This document shows, in pieces, positions 43,841 through 53,301 of a stretch of DNA of 64,000 bases (position 1 is the first letter of the stretch; each line of letters begins with the position of its first letter). This DNA is from Nocardia australiensis. GTDB taxonomy: Bacteria > Actinomycetota > Actinomycetes > Mycobacteriales > Mycobacteriaceae. A model generated the notes under the pieces. That model did no database searches. It was not told where the DNA came from and saw only the letters and a program-made list of their open reading frames with translations. Both the position numbers and the translations under genes were made by a program. The DNA is taken from assembly GCF_020733705.1 (NCBI RefSeq), contig NZ_JAJFZM010000005.1, forward strand, positions 124,001 through 188,000, read 5' to 3'.

Positions 43841-44929
43841 ATGCCGAAGAATAAGGTGCTCGTGACCGGTGCCAGCGGTCTGCTGGGAGTGGCGGCGGTC
43901 GAGAAGTTCCTCGACGCCGGATGGGATGTCATCGGCGTCTCCCGCCGCCGCCCGAAGCTGCCCAGCGGCAGGGACATCCAGTTCCTGCCGGTCGACCTGC
44001 GTGACAGGCAGGCGTCCCACGCCGCGTTCAGGCAGCTCACCGATGTCACCCACATCGCCTACACCGCCATCTACGAGAAGCATGAGCTGGTCCAGGGCTG
44101 GTCGAGCACCGACCAGATAGCCACCAACAACGCGATGCTGAGCAACGTGCTCGACCCGATCATCCACGCCGCCAGTAGTTTTCGGCACATCAGCATCTTG
44201 CAGGGCACGAAGATCTACGGCGTCCACCTGCATCCCATCCCGATCCCGGCCCGCGAGCGCGACGCCCGGCACGACCACCCGAACTTCTTCTTCGACCACG
44301 AAGAGCTGGTCGCGCGGATGGGCAAGGAGCACGGCTTCACTTACACCGCGCTGCGTCCGCAGCTGGTGACCGGCCCGACTCCCGGTGCGCTGAACGTGAT
44401 CCCGGCGATCGGCGTCTACGCCGCCATCCGCCGCGAGAAGGGCGAACCGTTCGCCTTTCCCGGCGGCCCGTCCTTCGTGTGGGAGGCCGCGGACGCGAGC
44501 CTGGTCGCCGACGCCATGGTGTGGGCAGCGACGGCACCGGCAGCCGCGAACGAGGCCTTCAACATCACCAACGGCGACGTCTTCGAGTGGCGCAACCTCT
44601 GGCCGGGTCTGGCCGAAACGCTCGGCGCCACAACCGGTCCGGACGAGCCGACCAGTGTCGCCGCTTATATCGCCGAGAACGTCGGCGTATGGGACCAGAT
44701 CGTCGAGAAGTACGGCCTGCGGTCCCGCGACCTGTACGAGCTGGTCGGCCTGGGGGACCAGCACTTGGACTTCGTCGTTGCCTACGGTGCTCCCGCTGGT
44801 CCCGTGGCGTTCGTCAGCACCATCAAACTGCGTCAGGCCGGATTCAGTCGCACCCTCGACACCGAGGACGCGTTCCGTGGCGCGCTCCAGTCCCTCATCG
44901 ACGACAAGCTTCTGCCACCGGTCGCATGA
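43841..44929 (+). CDS. PRISE-type NAD(P)-dependent enone reductase (extended SDR)
   Basis: 362 residues: VLVTGASGLLGVAAVEKFLD (Rossmann), GVSRRRPKLPSG, TAIYEKHELVQGW, LQGTKIYGVHLHP and NFFFDHEELVAR, which matches the progesterone 5-beta-reductase / iridoid synthase-like family motif (NFYFDQED with catalytic Tyr changed to Phe at the second aromatic position). Such enzymes reduce activated C=C bonds or carbonyls. GGAAGGAAGAGGAG precedes the ATG. With the crotonase it forms a two-gene module for a cyclic ketone or terpenoid. Confidence 0.82.
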   Translation: MPKNKVLVTGASGLLGVAAVEKFLDAGWDVIGVSRRRPKLPSGRDIQFLPVDLRDRQASHAAFRQLTDVTHIAYTAIYEKHELVQGWSSTDQIATNNAMLSNVLDPIIHAASSFRHISILQGTKIYGVHLHPIPIPARERDARHDHPNFFFDHEELVARMGKEHGFTYTALRPQLVTGPTPGALNVIPAIGVYAAIRREKGEPFAFPGGPSFVWEAADASLVADAMVWAATAPAAANEAFNITNGDVFEWRNLWPGLAETLGATTGPDEPTSVAAYIAENVGVWDQIVEKYGLRSRDLYELVGLGDQHLDFVVAYGAPAGPVAFVSTIKLRQAGFSRTLDTEDAFRGALQSLIDDKLLPPVA

Positions 44930-44972
44930 TCACACCCGCCACCGGGCCACGAAAGGACTCTCAATGACCGTG

Positions 44973-45095
44973 TCAAGCCGCGGCAGCGACTGGAACCGGG
45001 TTGTCGAGGGTGAATTCACGACCGTCGCGCAGCAACGCCCACAACACGTCGACGAGACGCCGAGCTAGGGCCAGGAGGGCTTGGGTATGGATCGG
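44973..45095 (-). mobile_element. IS110-family transposase, C-terminal fragment
   Basis: The minus strand reads PIHTQALLALARRLVDVLWA, then LLRDGREFTLDNPVP and a stop at 44973. This is the conserved end of IS110/IS1111 transposases (..QAL.ALARR...VLWA.LRD...). No further IS110 sequence was seen upstream. Confidence 0.7.
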
Positions 45096-45186
45096 GACTG
45101 CCCCGGATCTGATTGACTCGCGGGTTGTTGTGGTTTCAGGCCGCGAGTGAGGCCTGGTTCAGGGTCTCATACGCGGAGGAGGATCT

Positions 45187-46173
45187 ATGGCAGGTGATCG
45201 GCGCGTGGTGTTCGTGATGTTCGACGGCATGAAGATGTTGGATGTGACCGGACCCGCGGAGGTCTTCGCCGAGGCGAACCTCCTCGGCGGCGTGTACAGC
45301 CTGGCGTATGTGTCCATTTCGGGCGGCCCGGTGGTCACGTCGAACGGGATGGAGGTTGCCGCCGATGCGGTCGCCGACTGCGGGGATTCCGATTCCGTGG
45401 TGGTCGCCGGCGGGGACTGTCTCGTCGAGCGTCCTGTCCCGCCCCCTCTGATCGCCGCGATCGAGCACCTACGGCCCCACACCCGGCGAATGGTGTCCAT
45501 CTGTACCGGGTCGTTCGCGCTCGCAGCGGCCGGAGTGCTGTCGGGCCGCCGGGCCACCACTCACTGGCGCCATGCGGGGCTGCTGGCTCGGACCTACCCC
45601 GATGTCCAGGTGCAACCCGACGCACTGTTTATTGAGGATAACGGTGTCTTCACCTCGGCCGGCGTGACGGCCGGCATGGACCTCGCGCTCGCACTGGTCG
45701 AGCGCGACCACGGCGCGGACCTCGCTCGCGACGTCGCACGCAACCTGGTCATGTTCATGCAACGGCCCGGGAGCCAGTCGCAGTTCTCCGCGCCGCTGCA
45801 GGTCCGGCCCCCGCGGACCCCGGCCCTGCGGACCGTTGTCGATCTGATCTCGGCGCAGCCCGCGCTCGACCACAGCATCAACTCACTGGCCGCCCGTGTG
45901 GGCGTCGGACCACGGCATCTGGCGAGGCTGTTCGCCGGCGAGCTGGACACCACTCCGGCACGGTATGTCGAGCGAGTGCGCCTCGACCACGCCAAGGTGC
46001 TGCTGGACGCCGGCCACACCGTGTCGGCAGCTGCTCGCGCGGCAGGATTCGGTAGTTCCGAGACTATGCGCCGTATCTTTGTGGCACGTTTCGGTGTCTC
46101 ACCCAGCCAGTATCGCGACCGATTCGGCACCGCCGATGTCGGCTCACGGCCTCACGGCACCTTGGAGGACTGA
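45187..46173 (+). CDS. GlxA-family transcriptional regulator (DJ-1/PfpI + AraC HTH)
   Basis: 328 residues. The N-terminal DJ-1-like sensor has VVFVMFDGMKMLDVTGPAEV and the nucleophile-elbow region RMVSICTGSFALAAAG. The C-terminal double AraC HTH has SLAARVGVGPRHLARLFAGE and AARAAGFGSSETMRRIFVAR followed by GVSPSQYRDRF. GGAGGATCT precedes the ATG. Probably regulates the flanking crotonase-reductase module or the HD gene. Confidence 0.92.
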   Translation: MAGDRRVVFVMFDGMKMLDVTGPAEVFAEANLLGGVYSLAYVSISGGPVVTSNGMEVAADAVADCGDSDSVVVAGGDCLVERPVPPPLIAAIEHLRPHTRRMVSICTGSFALAAAGVLSGRRATTHWRHAGLLARTYPDVQVQPDALFIEDNGVFTSAGVTAGMDLALALVERDHGADLARDVARNLVMFMQRPGSQSQFSAPLQVRPPRTPALRTVVDLISAQPALDHSINSLAARVGVGPRHLARLFAGELDTTPARYVERVRLDHAKVLLDAGHTVSAAARAAGFGSSETMRRIFVARFGVSPSQYRDRFGTADVGSRPHGTLED

Positions 46174-46266
46174 CATCCACAGGTCCGGATCCGTGGGGTA
46201 CCGGTCGGTCTGAGTGGTGTCCACCGGTGAATTCGGCGACAACACTGGGAGCTGTCAATTGGACAG

Positions 46267-46923
46267 ATGGACCAGGAGTTGCGAATGTCAGAATTCATTG
46301 CCGGGGTGCTCATCCCCGAGACTGACCTCGTGCACGACGCGACTGAAATCGTCCTGCAGGCCGCCGACGAGACGCTCTACAACCACTCACGCCGGGTGTA
46401 TCTGTGGGGTTCATTGAAGGTTGCCGCACGCGGACTGGATCTCGATCCCGAACTGGCTTACGTGGGAAGTCTTTTCCACGACCTCGGACTGGTGTCGACC
46501 TACGCCGACAAGACCCGGAGATTCGAGCTCGACGGCGCCGAGGCGGCACGGAGTTTCCTTCTCCGCCACGGTCGTTCGGAGCAGGAGGTCCGCGACGTCT
46601 GGCTGGCGATCGCATTGCACACCACTCCCGAAGTGCCGCACCATCTCGCACCGGAGGTTGCGGTGGTGACGCTGGGCGTCGAAACCGATGTTCTGGGTTT
46701 GGGTCTCGACGAGATCACCGATGCGCAGCGAGCCGAGGTGCTGGCGGCGCATCCGCGACCGGACTTCAAGAACAAGATCCTGCGGGCCTTCAATCGAGGG
46801 ATGGCCGACCGTCCCGATACGACATTCGGAACGATGAACGACGACGTCCTGGCTCATTTCGATCCGACCTTCGTCCGCCAGGATTTCGTCGACATCATCC
46901 GCAACAGCGCATGGCCGGAGTAA
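46267..46923 (+). CDS. HD-domain phosphohydrolase-like protein (cyanamide hydratase-like)
   Basis: 218 residues. Metal-binding residues of the HD fold: NHSRRVYLWG (His), the HD pair in VGSLFHDLGL, and IALHTTPEVPHH downstream. The cyanamide-hydratase branch, a hydrolase/hydratase of small nitriles or nucleotides, has this length and spacing. ATG 46267 or the internal ATG seven codons later (after GGAGTTG) could start. Function unassigned. Confidence 0.8.
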   Translation: MDQELRMSEFIAGVLIPETDLVHDATEIVLQAADETLYNHSRRVYLWGSLKVAARGLDLDPELAYVGSLFHDLGLVSTYADKTRRFELDGAEAARSFLLRHGRSEQEVRDVWLAIALHTTPEVPHHLAPEVAVVTLGVETDVLGLGLDEITDAQRAEVLAAHPRPDFKNKILRAFNRGMADRPDTTFGTMNDDVLAHFDPTFVRQDFVDIIRNSAWPE

Positions 46924-47286
46924 TCGACATCGCGACAGACAGGACTGAACCGTCGACTTATCTATTCGCAGCGGTTCGTGGGCGGGGTTCGCTACCCCGT
47001 AACGTCCCGCAGGTGACCGGGCGGGGTGACTCGTCAACTGTCTGTCGCCGGTGTGGCTGACTTGCTCGCGATATGTCCACCGCCCGTTCACGGTCTGACT
47101 CGACAGAGGTATGACGCGGACGTTCTGTGGACGGTCTGTGGTTACGGAGGAATTGTCGAACGTGGTGCAGGCCCGCGGCGGGGCCGTTAGATATTCGCCG
47201 TCTACCTGCGGGTTTTATATGCGACCTCGTCGAGGCGATGGTGTCTTGTGTGGGTCACTAGTGAACCCATTTGCGGATCGATCGCA
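46924..47286. other. no recognisable gene
   Basis: 363 bases between the HD gene and the convergent lycopene cyclase gene. No domain or strong hairpin seen. This is roughly the boundary between accessory and core sequence. Confidence 0.5.
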
Positions 47287-48387
47287 TCACCCAATGATGG
47301 CGGAAGCCATTCGAAGTTGTGAGCGAAGGGGAATTCGCAGCGTTGCGGCGGCGATTCGGCGCCGCAATCGCGGGGGCAGTCCGGCGAAGAGTGTTCGCAT
47401 CGCATCGACGGTGCCGCGCAGATCGGTTCGGCCGGATAGATAGGCGTGCTGCAGCTCCGGAGGCAACGCGAAGAATGCGTCGAAGAAGAGCCGAATATCA
47501 ACGGGTGGAAGGTCGAGTAGTGCGCGTAGTCCGGCAATTCGCAGCGCCCGCACCGCACGCGCGGTCACCGGCCACGCCGACGCTCCCGCCGCGACGGTAT
47601 CGGCGGCCGCGAGCGCCGCGGCGACGCTGTATCCGGTGGCGGGATGGGTGAAACCGCCCGCCGCGCCGAACCTGCTACGTCCGGGCCGCCCGCCCTGCAC
47701 CGGGAAGCGCACCCGCTCGACCGGTTCGCTGCCGCTGAGTTCGATGCCACGCGACCGCAATCGGTGTTCGAGCCGGTCTTGCAGTACCGCGCCGTCAAGC
47801 GCGGGCCGCCCGGCCAGACAGGTCTCCTCCAGCAGCATCGCGTCGCCACCCAAGGGCACCGCGTACAGAAATGACGGCGGCGCGTCCGGGTGTGCGCCAT
47901 TGTCCGGGCGCCAATCCATGAACAGTGTTTCGCTGCGGTCGGCCGCGACTATGACACCATAGGCGGTCTGTTCGGCCAGCGCGGGCGAGCGGCCGATGCC
48001 ACGCGCGTCGATGATCCGCGCACCGCGCACCTGCGCGCCGGAGCGCAGTCGCACCGAGCCACGATCGATACCGATGACCCGATCGGCGATCACTCGAGCA
48101 CCGTCGACGCCGAGGCAATCGTGCAGCCGCATAGTGTCGAGCACGGTGTACCTGCGTTCGATCCGATGCGAATCACTGCCCCAGGCGGTCGGCCGATCCA
48201 CCGCCACCGCCACCGCCGCCGGGTCCAGCCATCCCGGCAGCTCGTCCTCCCACGCACCGTAGGTCGCCGTCCAGTACCGATCCGGGAATGGATCGATAGC
48301 CGTGACCGAAAGGCCATGGGCGAGGCAGCGATGTGCCAGCGCTCGTCCTGCGGGACCGAGCCCGCACACAATGACATCCGCGGTCAC
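47287..48387 (-). CDS. crtY: lycopene beta-cyclase
   Basis: 366 residues from GTG 48387 (GAGG upstream); the frame allows 18 more codons. VIVCGLGPAGRALAHRCLA is the dinucleotide-binding N-terminus, DPFPDRYWTATYGAWEDELP and IDARGIG follow, and the cyclase motif is MLLEETCLAGRP. GAAGGFTHPATGYSVAAAL is also typical. Converts lycopene to beta-carotene in the carotenoid pathway. No other carotenoid genes are in the window. Confidence 0.92.
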   Translation of the reverse strand: MTADVIVCGLGPAGRALAHRCLAHGLSVTAIDPFPDRYWTATYGAWEDELPGWLDPAAVAVAVDRPTAWGSDSHRIERRYTVLDTMRLHDCLGVDGARVIADRVIGIDRGSVRLRSGAQVRGARIIDARGIGRSPALAEQTAYGVIVAADRSETLFMDWRPDNGAHPDAPPSFLYAVPLGGDAMLLEETCLAGRPALDGAVLQDRLEHRLRSRGIELSGSEPVERVRFPVQGGRPGRSRFGAAGGFTHPATGYSVAAALAAADTVAAGASAWPVTARAVRALRIAGLRALLDLPPVDIRLFFDAFFALPPELQHAYLSGRTDLRGTVDAMRTLFAGLPPRLRRRIAAATLRIPLRSQLRMASAIIG

Positions 48388-48878
48388 GCCGTGCCTCGCG
48401 TCGTACACCGCCAAAGTGGTCGCCGCATCCGTGCGCCTCACTGCCTTTCGTCGGGTGCGTTGCCGCCGAGTCTAGTTCCGGCCACGCCTGTCGCCTGCGT
48501 CCGGTAACAGTTCGCCGAACCGGCGGTGATCCTTTTCATAAGTCTCGGCGACGCGGAACCGATCCGTCGTGGGTCCCTGGCGAGTTCGATCCGAAACCTC
48601 CAGGCAGTGACCGGTTTCGACGGCTGGAGCGGAGGCAGTCGCGGTGTTGTCCGGGAATTGTGTTCTCGCTCACCGGGTTTGCTGATCGGGTTGTTAGGAT
48701 CTCGGTGCGCCGATGCCAGCGCCCGAACCATCAGGCGTATCGGCTGCCCGGTGTCGTGGCGAATCCGCGATGATCGGCGCGCTGGTTCGCCGAGGTCGGG
48801 TGTCCGAGGCGTGTTCACGGCCAGGCGACCGCCGGGCGTGGTGTCGCAGGATGCGCTGCGGCATAAGGAGTTAGGGGA
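48388..48878. promoter_or_regulatory. divergent spacer between crtY and the MMPL gene
   Basis: 490 bases without a recognised gene; it must contain both promoters. A minus-strand open frame here has no known domain. Confidence 0.4.
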
Positions 48879-51089
48879 ATGGCAGTGTTCGAACGGACCC
48901 GGCGGCGTAGCCGGCAGATCCTGGGCGTGTTCGCGGTAGCGGCATTGGTGCTGGGCATTCTCAGCTCGACGCTGTTCGACCGGGTGCAGGGCGGCGGATA
49001 CTCCGACCCCGATGGCGAATCCAGCCAGGCCACCGAGATTTTGCGTGACACCTTCGGTCAGGCGTCACCCAACTTTGTGCTGCTGGTGCAGCCGTCGAAG
49101 CCGGTCGACGATCCGGAAACGGTCACCGCCGCAACCGAGTTGACCAAACGGCTGCGCAGCGAGCCCAACGTTTCCGGCGTCGCGTCCTACTGGGCCGACG
49201 GCAACCCATCCGCGTTGCTGAGCACCGACGGCACCAGGGGACTGATCGTCGCCAGCATCCTGGGCGCCGAGGCCGATGTGGACCGGCAGGTCGGCGGGCT
49301 CGCCGACACCTACGGCGGTAACCACGGTGTCCTCGACGTCCGCGTCGGCGGATACGCGATGCTGTTGCACGAGACCGTGAAACAGAGCGAGAAGGACGCC
49401 GTGGTCGGCGAATCGATCGCCTTCCCGATCACCCTGATCGCGCTGCTGTTCGTATTCGGTGGGCTGGTCGCCGCAAGCCTTCCGCTGGTCGTTGCCCTGA
49501 TCACCGTGATGATCACCATGGGGGCGCTGTGGCTGATCACCCTGGTCACCGACCTCGCCGCGACCGCGACCAATGTCGCGACGCTGCTCGGGCTGGGCCT
49601 GGCGATCGACTACAGCCTGCTGATCATCAACCGGTTCCGCGACGAATTGGCCGCGGGCGCGCAACCGGGTCCCGCTGTCACCGCCACCATGCGTTCGGCG
49701 GGCCGGACCGTGGCCTTCTCCGCCGTCACAGTCGGTGTCGCGCTATCCGGGCTGCTGTTCTTCCCCTTGCTCGCGGTCCGGTCGATGGGCTACGCGGGGC
49801 TCGCGGTCGCCGTTATCGCGGCGACCGTCGCGCTGACGGTATTGCCCGCGATCCTGTTCCTGGTCGGCACCCGCATCGACAGCGGACAGCTCGGCTGGTT
49901 CCTCCGGGCGCCGAGACCCGCTCCCGGCGAGGGCTTTTGGCATCGGCTCGCGCTGTTCGTCATGCGAAAGCCGATACCGATCGGATTGGCCGTCACGGCT
50001 TTGCTGCTACTGCTCGGAACCCCGTTCCTCGGCGTCAAGCTCGGCTTCCCCGACGAGCGGGCGCTGCCGGAGTCGATGAACAACCGGCAGGTCACCGAGA
50101 TCATTCAGCACGATTTCACCGCGACCGATTCCAACGCCCTGTTCGCGGTGCTGCCCGACAGCGCGTCCGGACTCGACGACTACGCACGCGAGCTCTCGCA
50201 GGTCGACAATGTCGCGCGCGTCGACACCGCCACCGGTAGCTATTCCCACGGCGGCCTGCTCGTTGCGCCGAACGAGCAGCACAAGCGGTTCGGCATGTCC
50301 GATGCCGCGTATCTGTCAGTGCTGCCGGATACCGCTGATCCGGGCACGCTGGATCGAGTGGCGAGCGATGTACGTGCCGTCGCGTCGCCGTCACGGGTGC
50401 TGGTCGGCGGCATCGCCGCGGCCAACGCCGATGCCCTGGATTCGGTGACGGCGGCACTGCCGATCGCGCTCGGCTTCGTGGTCATCGTGATGTTGATCGT
50501 GCTGTTCCTGCTGACCGGCAGTGTGGTGTTGCCGCTGGTCGCGATCGTGTTGAGCGTATTGAGCCTGACCGCGACCTTCGGCGCGCTGGTCTGGGTCTTC
50601 CAGGACGGGCACTTCGCCGGGTTGCTCGGTTTCACCGTCACCGGCGATCTGCCCCCGACGGTGCCGGTCATGTTGTTCGGTGTCGCCTTCGGCCTGGCCA
50701 TGGACTATCAGGTGTTCCTGCTGTCGCGCATTCTCGAGGAGTACGAACGCACCGGCAAGAACGACGCCGCTGTGGCCTTCGGCCTGGAACGGATCGGCCG
50801 GATCGTCACGGCCGCCGCGGTGCTGATCTCGTTGGTATTCCTCGGATTCCTGGCCTCCGACATCACCTTCATGAAGGCATTCGGCATCGGCCTCCCGCTG
50901 GCCGTGCTCGTCGATGCAACGTTGGTGCGTGGTTTCCTGCTGCCTGCCGTGATGAAAGTGCTCGGCGACTGGAACTGGTGGGCGCCAGGACCGCTCGAAA
51001 AGCTGCACGAGCGCTTCGGATTCAATGAAGGTGGGGCCGCGCCGACTGTCTCCGGCGAGGAAATCCGACCTCGGCCGGCCCGGGTCTGA
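48879..51089 (+). CDS. MMPL-family (RND) transporter
   Basis: A 736-residue RND-type membrane protein: TM1 near residues 12-30, a first large extracytoplasmic loop (EILRDTFGQASPNFVLLVQP), a TM2-6 cluster with GLGLAIDYSLLIINRFRDEL (the MMPL proton-relay Asp-Tyr motif), a second loop, and TM8-12 with GVAFGLAMDYQVFLLSRILE. Exports lipids or other hydrophobic compounds across the membrane of mycolic-acid actinomycetes. AGGAG and GGGG precede the ATG. Ends at a strong hairpin. Confidence 0.92.
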   Translation: MAVFERTRRRSRQILGVFAVAALVLGILSSTLFDRVQGGGYSDPDGESSQATEILRDTFGQASPNFVLLVQPSKPVDDPETVTAATELTKRLRSEPNVSGVASYWADGNPSALLSTDGTRGLIVASILGAEADVDRQVGGLADTYGGNHGVLDVRVGGYAMLLHETVKQSEKDAVVGESIAFPITLIALLFVFGGLVAASLPLVVALITVMITMGALWLITLVTDLAATATNVATLLGLGLAIDYSLLIINRFRDELAAGAQPGPAVTATMRSAGRTVAFSAVTVGVALSGLLFFPLLAVRSMGYAGLAVAVIAATVALTVLPAILFLVGTRIDSGQLGWFLRAPRPAPGEGFWHRLALFVMRKPIPIGLAVTALLLLLGTPFLGVKLGFPDERALPESMNNRQVTEIIQHDFTATDSNALFAVLPDSASGLDDYARELSQVDNVARVDTATGSYSHGGLLVAPNEQHKRFGMSDAAYLSVLPDTADPGTLDRVASDVRAVASPSRVLVGGIAAANADALDSVTAALPIALGFVVIVMLIVLFLLTGSVVLPLVAIVLSVLSLTATFGALVWVFQDGHFAGLLGFTVTGDLPPTVPVMLFGVAFGLAMDYQVFLLSRILEEYERTGKNDAAVAFGLERIGRIVTAAAVLISLVFLGFLASDITFMKAFGIGLPLAVLVDATLVRGFLLPAVMKVLGDWNWWAPGPLEKLHERFGFNEGGAAPTVSGEEIRPRPARV

Positions 51090-51103
51090 CGGTACGAAAA
51101 GAT

Positions 51104-51137
51104 CGAGGGCCGTGTGGCATTCGCCGCGCGGCCCTCG
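51104..51137. terminator. bidirectional terminator hairpin
   Basis: Arms CGAGGGCCG and CGGCCCTCG with a 16-base loop. It lies between the convergent ends of the MMPL gene (51089) and the SDR gene (51153). Confidence 0.75.
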
Positions 51138-51152
51138 GTTGGTCGGTAGAGC

Positions 51153-51917
51153 TCAGATCCCGCCGGTGGACAACAGTCCGCCGTCGACGCGGACGGTCTC
51201 GCCCGTGATCCACGCGGCCTCATCCGAGACCAGGAACCCGATCAGCTTCGCCACGTCCTCCGGCGCGCCGAGCCGCTTCAACGGGTACACCTGTGCGGCG
51301 GCGTCCTCGTCCGCGGAGTACAGCGCGTCGGCGAACTTCGTCTTGATCACGCCGGGCGCGACCGCGTTGACCCGTATCTTGGGGCCCAGCTGCCAGGCCA
51401 GTTCGTCGGTGAGCCGGATCAGCGCGGCCTTCGACGCGCCGTACGCCGCGATCACACCGGAGGATCGGATGCCCGCGACGCTGGCGACATTTACCACCGC
51501 GCCGCCGTTATCACGCATCCACGCCCTGTATGCCTCCTGTACATAACCAAGCGCGGCAACGACATTGACGTCGAAGATCTTGCGGACGGCATCGAGGTCG
51601 GCGTCCATCAGCGAGCCGTAGGCCGGGTTGATGCCGGTGTTATTGATCAGAATGTCCAGCGAGCCGAATTCGGTGACCGCGCGAGCGACCGCCGCCGTGC
51701 GGCTATTGGCGTCACCGGAATTGCCCGCCAGCGCGACGACCTCACCCTGATGACCGAGGGCACGCAACTCACCCGCCGTCTCGTCCAGTGGTTCCTGCTT
51801 GCGAGCGGTGATCAGCACGTTCGCTCCGCGGCTCAGCAACTCGGCTGCCACAGCCTTGCCGATGCCTCGGCTCGCGCCGGTGACCAGTGCACTCTTGCCC
51901 AACAGATCGGTACTCAT
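51153..51917 (-). CDS. short-chain dehydrogenase/reductase (FabG-like)
   Basis: A 254-residue classical SDR: SALVTGASRGIGKAVAAELL, NNTGINPAYG, catalytic VASVAG and YGASKAALIRL, ending WITGETVRVDGG. ATG 51917 starts at the family position; the open frame upstream is non-conserved. Substrate unknown. Confidence 0.9.
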   Translation of the reverse strand: MSTDLLGKSALVTGASRGIGKAVAAELLSRGANVLITARKQEPLDETAGELRALGHQGEVVALAGNSGDANSRTAAVARAVTEFGSLDILINNTGINPAYGSLMDADLDAVRKIFDVNVVAALGYVQEAYRAWMRDNGGAVVNVASVAGIRSSGVIAAYGASKAALIRLTDELAWQLGPKIRVNAVAPGVIKTKFADALYSADEDAAAQVYPLKRLGAPEDVAKLIGFLVSDEAAWITGETVRVDGGLLSTGGI

Positions 51918-52008
51918 GTGATGGCACGCTACATCGACCCGCGTCCGCGCCCGATCCTGGACACTGCGACCCCCGCGCAATCGACAGCCGCCGCCTCCTC
52001 AGAGGTCC

Positions 52009-52115
52009 ATTCGCGCGCGTAATGAGGAACTCCTCGGTCAGGATCCGGTTGCACCTCTCCGCTTTCCCGTTGCGCCAGGGCGTGTACGGGGTGGTCCGCT
52101 GATGCGCAGGCACGA
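52009..52115 (-). mobile_element. IS481-like integrase fragment
   Basis: The minus strand reads HQRTTPYTPWRNGKAERCNR followed by ILTEEFLI, the conserved segment around the catalytic Glu of IS481/IS3-type integrases (..RPY.P..NGK.ER.NR.L..E). Only about 35 codons are present, inserted between the SDR and RNase HI genes. Confidence 0.7.
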
Positions 52116-52164
52116 GAGATATCCATCTCGGCGGCGACGTGGAGATAGCGAAGAAGTTCGAGCC

Positions 52165-52653
52165 TCACGTCCGGACGGCGCGGTCGCGCACGGCGGGTTT
52201 TCCGGGCTGCTCGTGCGCGCCGCCCGCTTCCCGCGATCCGCGAACGGCCAACTGATCGGCCCGCTCGTTTTCCGGGTGCCCGGCGTGCCCTTTCACCCAT
52301 TTCCACTCGATCTCGTGTGGCGCGCACGCCGCGGCGAGTTCCTGCCACAGATCGGCGTTCTTGACCGGCTCCTTCTTCGACGTCAGCCAGCCATTGGCCC
52401 GCCACTTCGGCAGCCATGCCGTAATGCCGTCGCGAACATAGGTGCTGTCGGTGTAGATTCGCACCGCGGACGGTCGCGTGAGACTCTCCAGCGCCCGGAT
52501 CGGCGCCGTCAGCTCCATCCGATTATTGGTCGTGGGCCCCGAATCGCTGCCGTACATGTCCTTTTCGTGCCGACCATAACGGAGCACCGCCCCCCAACCA
52601 CCCGGACCAGGATTCGGACTACAGGCACCATCGGTATAAATCTCCACCTCCAC
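52165..52653 (-). CDS. rnhA: ribonuclease HI
   Basis: 162 residues with all RNase H catalytic acids: IYTDGACSPNPGPGGWGAVL (Asp), TNNRMELTAPI (Glu), IYTDSTYVRDGI (Asp) and KGHAGHPENERADQLA (His, Asp). Cleaves RNA in RNA-DNA hybrids. GTG at 52653 or 52647 starts it; the frame is open further up but unconserved. The C-terminus has a short basic tail. Confidence 0.93.
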   Translation of the reverse strand: MEVEIYTDGACSPNPGPGGWGAVLRYGRHEKDMYGSDSGPTTNNRMELTAPIRALESLTRPSAVRIYTDSTYVRDGITAWLPKWRANGWLTSKKEPVKNADLWQELAAACAPHEIEWKWVKGHAGHPENERADQLAVRGSREAGGAHEQPGKPAVRDRAVRT

Positions 52654-53301
52654 GACGCTGAGGGTAGCCCAACGTGCCGGTGTTGCGCGCGGACCACTCC
52701 GCTCCGCGAGTCCGGTATGCCGGCGCCGAGGCCGCGTGACGAAATGCAACTGCTCGGTTCGCCTATTATTTCGTCGCGAATTGTCTCACCGGAAGATTTG
52801 CGTTCTGTCTTGCGAATTCGGCAATACCGCTCTCCTGGACGTGGCAACAAGAGAATTGCGGATCGGCCGTAAAGCTCGAGAAGTCGAATCGCATATGAAG
52901 CTGAACGAAAATACTTCGTCGTCGCACGAACGCCTGCCGCGCATTCCGCTACGGTCAGGCACCGTCGAAACAGTCGTTCGGGTGGTCGGCAGCATCGGGC
53001 CGTGTCCTGAACGGCGCTGGGGCGAATGTGGGCGAGCCGGGACGAACTTCGCCGCAGTTCGATACCTACGGGTTCGGGGCCGCTCCCGGTCACCCAGGCG
53101 GTGATCGCGATCCCGCGCGAACAAGGCAGCGGTCGCATCATTCAGGTCTCGAGCGTCGGGTGCGACGTTACCGTCGTCACACCTGGCTTGCTCGGTGTCG
53201 GGGGCGTCGCGCGGGCCAGGTAAAATCGGCGGTTCTTGTGCGTATCGCATCGCGCAATCGAGTCAGCAGCCGATCAGCACCATGTATCCGAGGAGAAGCC
53301 T
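52654..53301. other. spacer between rnhA and the ABC-F gene
   Basis: About 650 bases. Apart from the SDR fragment at 53083-53221 listed separately there is no supportable gene. The ABC-F ribosome site (GAGGAG) is at its right end. Confidence 0.45.
53083..53221 (+). pseudogene. short-chain dehydrogenase fragment
   Basis: A short frame reads PVTQAVIAIPREQGSGRIIQ followed by VSSVG, matching the SDR segment leading to the catalytic Ser (..VTQA.LP..REQGSG.IIQVSS.GG..). The next residues leave the family pattern and the frame stops. About 45 codons of a former SDR gene. Confidence 0.55.

Noticed and set aside
44964..45068. short plus-strand ORF after the PRISE reductase
   Set aside because: It lies antisense to a recognisable IS110 transposase tail and has no domain of its own.
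53026..53223. 65-residue gene before the ABC-F gene
   Set aside because: Only the central 25 residues match an SDR segment, so it is listed as a fragment and not as a gene.
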